This document shows positions 1 to 5,506 of a stretch of 11,675 nucleotides of DNA, in pieces (the first letter of the stretch is position 1; every line of letters begins with the position of its first letter). Source of the stretch: an uncultured Opitutales bacterium (GTDB lineage: Bacteria > Verrucomicrobiota > Verrucomicrobiia > Opitutales > UBA2995); the NCBI GenBank assembly GCA_937920335.1, contig CALGUT010000690.1, positions 1 to 11,675 on the forward strand. The letters are read 5' to 3'. A program made the position numbers and the translations under genes. The notes under the pieces were generated by a model. The model did no database searches, was not told where the DNA came from, and worked only from the letters and a program-made list of their open reading frames with translations.

Positions 1-1
1 G

Positions 2-112
2 GCTGGACGTCAGGTGCACTATAGGACGATACAAAGCTGCATGCACCACGTTAGCGACATGAACCGCCTCTCTGCGACAGATCATAAAAAGTGGCAGAAC
101 CGAATTAGCTAA
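2..112 (+). CDS. Possible 3' end of an unidentified gene entering the window
   Basis: Frame 2 is open from the window edge to a TAA at 110-112 and gives 36 residues containing CMHHVSDMNRLSATDHKKW. I recognise no family. After this TAA the same frame stays open for 33 more codons, with an acidic, protein-like sequence (ALETFNESDPQ...), until a second TAA at 212-214. A single C-to-T change turning a Gln CAA into TAA would explain this, so the gene may really have ended at 214. The other two plus frames close earlier (around 22 and 60). The stretch is short and the reading could be chance. Confidence 0.25.
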   Translation, partial: AGRQVHYRTIQSCMHHVSDMNRLSATDHKKWQNRIS

Positions 113-376
113 GCTCTGGAAACCTTTAACGAAAGCGACCCTCAAAACGAATCGGACGCTTTTGAGAATCGGTTATCCCAAATACTGAAGATGAGCGTGA
201 AGGATAGGTGCTAAACGTTGGCTATTCATGAACGAGTCACCTGGATAACCGAAAACTGATTACTCCAAACACGGTTTCAGACTATGGAACAAAATATACC
301 CCCAATCCGCTCGATGAATTACTGACCAATAGGCTCTTATAGAATCGAAGCGAGTAACCTTACTCAGATGGTTATT
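113..376. other. Non-coding stretch downstream of groEL
   Basis: I see no convincing gene here apart from the possible reading-frame remnant to 214. The region holds a perfect 10-bp inverted repeat, TCGGTTATCC at 169-178 and GGATAACCGA at 243-252, separated by 64 nt. A nested hairpin lies right after the groEL stop and is listed separately. Confidence 0.5.
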
Positions 377-380
377 CTAT
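339..380 (-). terminator. Nested hairpin at the groEL stop; weak terminator candidate
   Basis: ATAGAAT (339-345) pairs with ATTCTAT (374-380). Inside it, GAGTA (352-356) pairs with TACTC (361-365) around a four-base loop. The outer arm overlaps the groEL stop codon (377-379). No T-tract follows on the minus strand, so this is not a classic intrinsic terminator. It could instead protect the 3' end of the mRNA. Confidence 0.3.
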
Positions 381-1963
381 GAATCCTCAGTTATGATGCA
401 CTCGGTTATTAATAACAAACCGGATATAGACGCCGCATTTTGCAATGCTTCACGAGTGACTTTAGTTGGATCGATAACTCCTGCAACAAACAGATCTTCA
501 TACACGGCTGTACTGACATTGTAGCCATAATGCTTTTCACCGTTGTTCATAACATTCTGAACAATCGCCGAACCCTCCGCACCGGCATTGAAGCACAGTT
601 GGCGCAATGGCTCCTCAAGCGCTTTTCTTACGATTTTAGCGCCACTCCTTTCATCAGAATCAATCAACTTCCCTATAAGTTTATCGAGTGCAGGGATGGT
701 ACGTAACAAAGCCACGCCGCCACCCACTACGATACCTTCTTCGACGGCCGCATGGGTCGCGCAGAGGGCATCGTCGAAGCGGTCTTTCTTTTCTTTCATT
801 TCAATCTCAGAAGCTGCACCGACTTTAATGATCGCTATGCCAGTGGACAACTTGGCCATGCGTAACTTCAAATTTTCACGGTCATAATCAGAAGTCGAAT
901 CTTTGATCTGTCGGCGTATCTGGCTGATCCGTCCTTCAACGAGCTTCTTTTCTCCAATCCCCTCTATGATAGTCGTACTGGCTTTATCAATGATGACCCG
1001 CTTGGCCAGCCCCAGGTCTTCCATCATTATCTTATCCAGTTTGATCCCGAGATCTTGCGTTACAAATTTTCCACCGGTAATAACGGCAATATCCTCCATG
1101 ATGGCTTTACGCTTGTCACCAAATCCAGGTGCCTTCACCGCGCATACATTCAGCGTCCCACGCAGCTTATTAACTACCAAGGTCGATAGGGCTTCACCAT
1201 CCACATCTTCAGCAATAATAAGCAAGGACTTACCCGCTGATGCCACTTCCTGAAGTAGTGGGAGAATATCACTCATGGTACTGATCTTCTTTTCAAACAA
1301 CAGGATCAATGGATTTTCCAATTCGGTTTCCATCGTTTCTGTGTTTGTCGAAAAGTACGGACTCAGGTATCCCTTGTCGAACTGCATACCCTCAACCATT
1401 TCCAGATTGGTTTCCATGGATTGCGCTTCCTCAACAGTGATCGTTCCTTCCTTACCGACCTTCTCCATCGCTTCGGCGATCAGATCGCCTATAGCCGTAT
1501 CCCAGTTAGCGGAAACGGTGGCTACCTGCCGAATTTCTTCGTTATCACCAACCGGTTTGGAGGCGCGCTGCAGATCCTTGACTACAGCTTCAACCGCTTT
1601 ATCGATACCTCGTTTTAGATAAATGGGATTGGCTCCTGAGGCTACATACTTCAAGCCTTCCCGGAATATGGCATGCGCCAGCACGGTCGCTGTGGTAGTG
1701 CCGTCGCCCGCATTGTCAGCGGTCTTGGATGCCACCTCTCGAACCATCTGGGCTCCGATATTTTCAAAGCGATCTTCCAGTTCGATTTCTTTTGCTACGG
1801 TGACTCCATCGTGCGTCACGCGTGGGGATCCATAAGACTTGTTTATCAATACACAGCGCCCGCGTGGACCCAAGGTAACTTTGACCGCATCGGTCAGTTG
1901 CTCTACACCACGCAGGATTTTATGACGTGCGTCTTCGTCGAAAAGTAATTGTTTCTTTGACAT
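377..1963 (-). CDS. groEL: Chaperonin GroEL (Hsp60), tail-less variant
   Basis: This is the large chaperonin subunit. In the family, 14 copies form a cytosolic double ring that folds proteins in an ATP cycle with GroES. The 528 residues align with E. coli GroEL almost without gaps. The ATP-site Asp52 (HDGVTVAKEI), the DGTTT loop from Asp87 and the hydrolytic Asp398 (DRFDDAL) all fall at the E. coli numbers. The apical domain keeps KAPGFGDKRKA, and the C-terminal equatorial part keeps AAVEEGIVVGGG. It stops eight residues after LLLITE, so the usual flexible tail with GGM repeats is absent. Positions 37 and 51, normally Asn and Lys, are Cys and His. The ATG has no Shine-Dalgarno; its 19-nt leader is AT-rich with an A7 run. 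It is the last gene of the hflK-hflC-groES-groEL cluster. The divergent residues and missing tail suggest a specialised paralogue, which is an inference. Confidence 0.97.
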   Translation of the reverse strand: MSKKQLLFDEDARHKILRGVEQLTDAVKVTLGPRGRCVLINKSYGSPRVTHDGVTVAKEIELEDRFENIGAQMVREVASKTADNAGDGTTTATVLAHAIFREGLKYVASGANPIYLKRGIDKAVEAVVKDLQRASKPVGDNEEIRQVATVSANWDTAIGDLIAEAMEKVGKEGTITVEEAQSMETNLEMVEGMQFDKGYLSPYFSTNTETMETELENPLILLFEKKISTMSDILPLLQEVASAGKSLLIIAEDVDGEALSTLVVNKLRGTLNVCAVKAPGFGDKRKAIMEDIAVITGGKFVTQDLGIKLDKIMMEDLGLAKRVIIDKASTTIIEGIGEKKLVEGRISQIRRQIKDSTSDYDRENLKLRMAKLSTGIAIIKVGAASEIEMKEKKDRFDDALCATHAAVEEGIVVGGGVALLRTIPALDKLIGKLIDSDERSGAKIVRKALEEPLRQLCFNAGAEGSAIVQNVMNNGEKHYGYNVSTAVYEDLFVAGVIDPTKVTREALQNAASISGLLLITECIITEDS

Positions 1964-1982
1964 AATTTTTTTGGAAAATTGG

Positions 1983-2276
1983 TTATTGGAGGATACCGAG
2001 AAGGTCGTCCTCGGTCACAATGAGATAGGTCTCATCTTCAGCAGTAATTTCGGTGCCACCATACTCAGCTAGAAGTACGGTGTCTCCTACCTTCACAGCG
2101 AGAGGGACCCGTTTCCCGGTTTCATTTTTCTTGCCAGGACCCACAGCCATGACTTCGGCCTCCTGGTTCTTTTTAAGGGCCGAATCCGGTAGAAAAATTC
2201 CCTTATGAGTTTCTTCGGAAACGAGTTTTCGTTTGAGCAAGACGCGGTCGCCCAATGGTTTAATTCTAGTTTTCAT
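1983..2276 (-). CDS. groES: Co-chaperonin GroES (Hsp10)
   Basis: This is the 97-residue lid of the chaperonin, the standard length. The N-terminal IKPLGDRVLLKR strand is typical. The mobile loop that docks on GroEL reads KGIFLP (residues 25-30), where E. coli has GGIVLT, so the central hydrophobic residue is Phe. The C-terminal half shows KVGDTVLLAEYGGTE and VTEDDLLGIL, both standard. The gene starts 12 nt after the hflC stop and ends 19 nt before groEL, so it is surely cotranscribed. No Shine-Dalgarno is present; the gap reads TTTTTCCAATCC, and TTTTCCAA recurs in the gap before groEL. Folding partners are inferred from adjacency. Confidence 0.96.
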   Translation of the reverse strand: MKTRIKPLGDRVLLKRKLVSEETHKGIFLPDSALKKNQEAEVMAVGPGKKNETGKRVPLAVKVGDTVLLAEYGGTEITAEDETYLIVTEDDLLGILQ

Positions 2277-2288
2277 GGATTGGAAAAA

Positions 2289-3263
2289 TTAGTTTTCTTC
2301 AGGCGTCATGCCCTTCAGGTATTTAAATAGATCACTGTCAGTGGACAGCAGCAGCGTCGTGTTGTCGGAAATAATGGATTTGTAGGCCTGCATCGTCCGG
2401 GTGAATTCGTAGAACTCTACTGCTTCGGGACTCTGGTTAAACGCCCGAGCATAAATCTCAGTCGCCGTGGCATCTGCTACGCCCCGAATTTCTTCAACCG
2501 CCCGGTAAGCTTCCGACTGGATTTTGTTCAGGTCTCGGATACGATTTCCTTGTATCCTGGCCGCTTCACCATTTCCTTCCGACAGGAATCGTTCCGCAAT
2601 CTGCCGGCGTTCGCTTATCATACGGTCATAAATCTTTGGACGAACGCTTTCGTTGTAATTTATCCGTTTGAAACGTATATCAAGTAGTTCAATTCCAAAT
2701 ACACGCACTTTATCGGCGGCTTCTCTGAATATCTCCTGCTCTACCAATAGCCGGCCTTTGCTTATGGGAACCAGGGCCCCTACATCCAATGCTTGTCTGG
2801 CATCCGTTAACAAGGCGTCGCGCAGCGGCACACGATCCTTGGTGGTGCGAATAATTTCAATGAGTTCGTGTTTTGCTACGGCATTTCGCGTTTCACTTCC
2901 CAAGATATCATCAAGGCGGGACTGCGCGCTTCGTTCATCGCGTAACCGCAGGTAATATTGCAGCGGATCTGTAATCCGCCAACGGGCAAAGAGATCCACC
3001 GAGATATAGAGTTTATCTTTGGTCGGCATATCCGACTGCGGGCCATCCCATTCAAGGATGCGTTTATCGATGGGATTCACCTCCTGAATAAAAGGAACCT
3101 TAAACTTCAATCCGGCCGTGGTTACTGGATCTCCGATGGGTTTTCCGAATTGGGTCACAATCACCTGTTCAACTTCGTCTACGGTGTAAATAGAGCTGAT
3201 CAAGACAACGGTCACTACGACTAAAAACACCAGTAGGACAAGCGGCTTCAGTTTATTTATCAT
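2289..3263 (-). CDS. hflC: HflC-like SPFH/band 7 membrane protein, FtsH modulator
   Basis: In E. coli, HflC and HflK form a large cage in the inner membrane around the FtsH protease and modulate its activity. This protein has 324 residues, close to E. coli HflC (334). An N-terminal membrane anchor spans about residues 7-25. The band 7/SPFH domain follows, with VTQFGKPIGDP, GLKFKVPFIQ and the VDLFARWRITDP strand. A charged coiled region (MISERRQIAERFLSEG, then EAARIQGNRIRDL) and a typical C-terminus (LLLSTDSDLFKYL) complete the pattern. The ATG lies within the end of hflK, an 11-nt overlap suggesting coupled translation. groES follows 12 nt downstream. Confidence 0.93.
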   Translation of the reverse strand: MINKLKPLVLLVFLVVVTVVLISSIYTVDEVEQVIVTQFGKPIGDPVTTAGLKFKVPFIQEVNPIDKRILEWDGPQSDMPTKDKLYISVDLFARWRITDPLQYYLRLRDERSAQSRLDDILGSETRNAVAKHELIEIIRTTKDRVPLRDALLTDARQALDVGALVPISKGRLLVEQEIFREAADKVRVFGIELLDIRFKRINYNESVRPKIYDRMISERRQIAERFLSEGNGEAARIQGNRIRDLNKIQSEAYRAVEEIRGVADATATEIYARAFNQSPEAVEFYEFTRTMQAYKSIISDNTTLLLSTDSDLFKYLKGMTPEEN

Positions 3264-4266
3264 GATCGTTTTTGGTTGAATCCAAATTTAAGAGCGGCAG
3301 GACACTGCTGGTCTTTTCATCGATAATAATCTTCGATTTCACACCTGGTAAAACTGCCTGTAAGGTCTCTATATAAATACGGCGACGAGTTACCTCCGGG
3401 GCTTTACTGTATTCTGCTAGTAAAGCACTAAACCGGGCTACATCTCCCTCCGCTTCGTTAATCCGTTTGAGACGGTAACCGTCCGCTTCCCGGATACGCT
3501 GATCTTTTTCACCTTCGGTCAAGGGAATCACTTTATTGTAGTCACGCCGGGCTTCGTTAATCAATTTTTCCTTTTCCTGCTGAGCCTGATTCACCTCATT
3601 GAAAGATTCCTGAACCGGTCTGGGAGGATTGATATTCTTCAACTGCACCTGGTCGATACTAATTCCCATACCGTATTTGGTAGAAAGCGCCTGCATCTTG
3701 GTCAGCGCCTCTGTTTCAATTTCCTGACGGCCAATCGTTATAACTTCGTCCACGGTGCGATCACCCACTACTTCACGCATAACGGATTCAGAAACATACC
3801 TGAGCGTTTCGCTGGGAAGTCTGACTTCAAAAAGAAATTTCACCGGAGCCGAAATTCGGTACTGAACCACCCATTCCACCAATGCGGCGTTCAAGTCACC
3901 CGTAACCATCTGCGTTTCCTGCAAACCATCATGGGTTTTGCTACCCTGATAGGGATCCTTCGCACCAGGAGTGGTAAACCCGAATTCCTGTTTGAGCTGT
4001 CGCTTGACAGGTACGATCGTGGTGGTGTCGATACCCAACGGGAGCTTAATGTGTAGTCCTGCAGGCACCTCTTTCAGGTATTTCCCGAAGCGTTGAACGA
4101 CTGCCACAGAATCGCTGGGCACCGTATAAAATGCAGTCCAAGCAGTTCCCAATGCCACAATAACAAAAATGAATAGCAACCCCGACCTGAAGCCGCCGCC
4201 GTTATCCACGGCCTCCTTTAACCGTGTTTGAATCGATTCGATTAAGTCTTGATTGGTAGTAGTCAT
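3253..4266 (-). CDS. hflK: HflK-like SPFH/band 7 membrane protein, FtsH modulator
   Basis: This is the partner of HflC in the membrane cage that regulates FtsH. It has 337 residues, shorter than E. coli HflK (419). A short N-terminal segment holds NGGGF, reminiscent of the Gly-rich head of HflK. One membrane helix spans about residues 28-47. The SPFH domain carries VVQRFGKYLKEVPAGLH, VEWVVQYRI and SVMREVVGDRTVDEV. A coiled region with EADGYRLKRINEAEGDVARF follows, and the end IIIDEKTSSVLPLLNL is diagnostic for HflK. The start is supported by a strong Shine-Dalgarno (AAGGAGGAC, about 5 nt before the ATG), the best in the cluster. The gene overlaps hflC by 11 nt. Confidence 0.94.
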   Translation of the reverse strand: MTTTNQDLIESIQTRLKEAVDNGGGFRSGLLFIFVIVALGTAWTAFYTVPSDSVAVVQRFGKYLKEVPAGLHIKLPLGIDTTTIVPVKRQLKQEFGFTTPGAKDPYQGSKTHDGLQETQMVTGDLNAALVEWVVQYRISAPVKFLFEVRLPSETLRYVSESVMREVVGDRTVDEVITIGRQEIETEALTKMQALSTKYGMGISIDQVQLKNINPPRPVQESFNEVNQAQQEKEKLINEARRDYNKVIPLTEGEKDQRIREADGYRLKRINEAEGDVARFSALLAEYSKAPEVTRRRIYIETLQAVLPGVKSKIIIDEKTSSVLPLLNLDSTKNDHDK

Positions 4267-4281
4267 GGTTCGTCCTCCTTA

Positions 4282-4297
4282 GCCCAGTAGTTTGGGC
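4282..4297 (-). promoter_or_regulatory. Small hairpin just upstream of the hflK ribosome binding site
   Basis: GCCCA (4282-4286) and TGGGC (4293-4297) form a 5-bp GC-rich stem with a 6-nt loop. It lies in the 35-nt gap between the mini-protein stop and hflK, next to the AAGGAGG site. It could tune translation or mark an RNA processing site. The stem is short and may be chance. Confidence 0.3.
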
Positions 4298-4301
4298 GAT
4301 T

Positions 4302-4457
4302 CTAGTATCGTTCTCCGTGCCTAAGATTTCTATTGCGAAAGCTGCCTAACCAGTAGACCGCAACGCACTCCGTCAAAACCAGTCCAACTCCACCCCCGGA
4401 GATGAGGGTTCCGACAAGTAACAGAACGATTCCAATTTCGAAAATCAGGATGCGCAT
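4302..4457 (-). CDS. Predicted 51-residue membrane mini-protein upstream of hflK
   Basis: I translated this by hand; it is too short for usual gene-length cut-offs. The product starts MRILIFEIGIVLLLVGTLIS, continues through GGG and a second hydrophobic stretch (about residues 24-38), and ends with a basic tail (SFRNRNLRHGERY). It could be one long helix or a tight hairpin of two, with the positive tail on the cytoplasmic side. It ends 35 nt before hflK on the same strand, so it may be a partner of the HflKC/FtsH assembly, which is inferred from position only. The nearest upstream in-frame stop is TAA at 4500-4502, and no other usual start codon lies between. There is no Shine-Dalgarno, but a promoter-like sequence ends right before the ATG, so translation may be leaderless. 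I know no family match. Confidence 0.5.
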   Translation of the reverse strand: MRILIFEIGIVLLLVGTLISGGGVGLVLTECVAVYWLGSFRNRNLRHGERY

Positions 4458-4463
4458 GCCTAC

Positions 4464-4492
4464 ACTATACCCAAAAGAATTGAGGATCTCTA
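4464..4492 (-). promoter_or_regulatory. Candidate sigma70-type promoter for the hflKC-groESL cluster
   Basis: On the minus strand, TAGAGA (4492-4487) and TATAGT (4469-4464) are separated by 17 nt. They match the -35 and -10 consensus at four and five of six bases. Transcription would be expected to start near 4457, the first base of the mini-protein ATG. This would either make that ORF leaderless or make the stretch an hflK leader. The site rests on consensus matching alone. Confidence 0.35.
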
Positions 4493-4509
4493 TGGGGCAT
4501 TACCCTCCC

Positions 4510-4776
4510 CTAATCGGAACTTGCAAGTAGCATGCTAACAGCGTTCGCATCGGCTGCGGCTTGTGAGACCGGAGTGCTCGCCGAAGTCATCGCGATTTCA
4601 GACGTTACATCCGAGCTGGAAGGTAAGGAAGCACGACGTGTGGTCGTAACACAACCGGCCAAGAGTCCCAGGATTCCGCAACAAGCAAAAATCGATGCGA
4701 TACGCCTTATTGTCCCGGAAGCGGTCGAAGGTGAATGAACGGAAAATATCTCATTTTTCATCACTGAAGGATACAC
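4510..4776 (-). CDS. Small predicted lipoprotein
   Basis: The product is 88 residues if started at GTG 4776, where GGAGAGGGAG lies with a 6-nt spacer. An ATG at 4761 (83 residues) is the alternative but has no visible ribosome site. A basic segment (TIRRIA) and a hydrophobic stretch lead to the lipobox LLAGC, so signal peptidase II should cut before Cys42 and lipidate it. The mature part has only 47 residues, rich in Ser, Thr and Ala (VTTTRRASLPSSSDVTSE), probably disordered. No family is recognised. It precedes the mini-protein and hflK on the same strand with a 52-nt gap, so it may share their transcript or have its own. The lipoprotein call is fairly firm; its function is unknown. Confidence 0.6.
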   Translation of the reverse strand: MYPSVMKNEIFSVHSPSTASGTIRRIASIFACCGILGLLAGCVTTTRRASLPSSSDVTSEIAMTSASTPVSQAAADANAVSMLLASSD

Positions 4777-5022
4777 CGAAGTCTCCCTCTCCGGTATGGG
4801 GTGTAATACTAACCCTACTCGTGCTGAAATCTCTAACACCTAATCGGGCTCGAGACCGATTTACAGCGGTCCGGCCGTGCGGTTAATCAACCATAAGTTT
4901 CTTAGGGTATATGGTCGGGTTAGACCCCATATGTTAAGCCTGCAATTCGTGCTAGGATCAAAATTGCGAAAGGGTCTGATTACCCCTAAAATACGCTACT
5001 AACCATATCAAGGAATAGAATA
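4777..5022. promoter_or_regulatory. Divergent intergenic region with dyad symmetries
   Basis: This 246-nt spacer separates the minus-strand lipoprotein/HflKC cluster from the plus-strand genes. I found no convincing ORF. It contains GGTC (4913-4916) pairing with GACC (4923-4926), flanked by ATAT at 4909-4912 and 4929-4932. It also holds GCAATT (4942-4947) with AATTGC (4962-4967), and GGGT (4972-4975) with ACCC (4982-4985). The last dyad falls inside the spacer of the plus-strand promoter. I see no CIRCE element, the usual HrcA operator of groESL operons. Confidence 0.5.
4964..4992 (+). promoter_or_regulatory. Candidate sigma70-type promoter for the plus-strand genes
   Basis: TTGCGA (4964-4969) and TAAAAT (4987-4992) are separated by exactly 17 nt, matching consensus at four and five of six bases. 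The predicted start of transcription near 5000 lies about 23 nt before the ATG at 5023. The spacer contains the GGGT-N6-ACCC dyad. This is the best promoter match I found in the window. Confidence 0.45.
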
Positions 5023-5220
5023 ATGAAACTACAAGAGCGAGACACGGCTGCGATTTTAGCGGTGGAGGTTGAACCCTCAAAACAGAAAGCCTCAGCACAT
5101 CCAATCAAAGCAACACAGCGACCGCCAATACCTCGAACTGAGCTTATTGCGAATCTGTGCTCACGAACCAAAAATCCGTTCAACAGATTTCTATCCACTA
5201 AACAGACCAAAAAAAGATAA
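5023..5220 (+). CDS. Short basic ORF, probable N-terminal half of a split protein
   Basis: It encodes 65 residues, starting at an ATG with a good ribosome site (AAGGA, 8 nt upstream) below a promoter-like sequence. The product is Lys-, Pro- and Thr-rich (VEPSKQKASAHPIKATQRPP, then STKQTKKR) and looks disordered and basic. The frame ends in TAA at 5218-5220, directly after an A7 run at 5209-5215. Removing one A, or a +1 slip there, continues the frame as TKKDNENETIDRM into the next ORF and gives a 144-residue protein. I think this is the first half of that protein. It could also stand alone as a small basic protein. No family is recognised for this part. Confidence 0.45.
   Translation: MKLQERDTAAILAVEVEPSKQKASAHPIKATQRPPIPRTELIANLCSRTKNPFNRFLSTKQTKKR
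5209..5215 (+). other. A7 homopolymer at the junction of two ORFs
   Basis: Seven A residues sit between ACC and GATAAC. In the upstream frame they read ACC AAA AAA AGA TAA. With one A fewer they read ACC AAA AAA GAT AAC and enter the DUF2934-like frame. Such runs are known sites of polymerase slippage, and also of sequencing indels. Confidence 0.5.
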
Positions 5221-5242
5221 CGAAAATGAAACGATTGACCGG

Positions 5243-5458
5243 ATGCTGCTAACCATGTTCGAAGCCAAGAAAAGAAACAAACCCGTCACACGCGACGAGG
5301 TTAACATTCGCGCACATGAGCTAGCCAAACTGGCGGGTCGAACCTACCCAGATGTAGCCCAGAGCGACTACGAACAAGCCAAGGAGGAAATCACGGGTGA
5401 GTCAGATAGAACCCGACAAAATGAAGCGCTTGATGCTCCCCGACTAAAGAAGCATTGA
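5243..5458 (+). CDS. DUF2934-like small protein, probable C-terminal half of a split protein
   Basis: From ATG 5243 the product has 71 residues. The central part, TRDEVNIRAHELAKLAG followed by RTYPDVAQSDYEQAKEEI, resembles the DUF2934 pattern: a helix with IxxxAxxLxxxxG, then a short loop, then W/YxxAExEL. That family is common in Verrucomicrobia and of unknown role; it is often preceded by a basic, Lys- and Pro-rich segment. No ribosome site precedes this ATG. The frame stays open upstream to a TTG at 5069, but that stretch overlaps the 5023 ORF and looks out of frame. The simplest reading is that it is the second half of the protein begun at 5023. The desaturase gene starts about 48 nt downstream on the same strand. 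Confidence 0.5.
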   Translation: MLLTMFEAKKRNKPVTRDEVNIRAHELAKLAGRTYPDVAQSDYEQAKEEITGESDRTRQNEALDAPRLKKH

Positions 5459-5506
5459 GTATCCCTTTACGACCAAGAATACCAGTAAGCAAGAGCAGTG
5501 AGCCCG

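Noticed and set aside
440..1948. Several plus-strand ORFs of 65-116 codons opposite groEL
   Set aside because: They are antisense shadows of a strongly conserved groEL frame and show no recognisable protein features or ribosome sites.
4532..4886. Plus-strand ORFs opposite the lipoprotein
   Set aside because: The minus strand has a clear lipobox and a good ribosome site, while the plus-strand products have no family features.
4267..5022. CIRCE (HrcA) heat-shock operator for the groESL cluster
   Set aside because: I looked for TTAGCACTC-N9-GAGTGCTAA-like repeats and found none here or in the short gaps between the genes.
5069..5242. TTG-started N-terminal extension of the DUF2934-like ORF
   Set aside because: It overlaps the better supported 5023 ORF, its TTG is poorly placed, and its composition looks like an out-of-frame reading.
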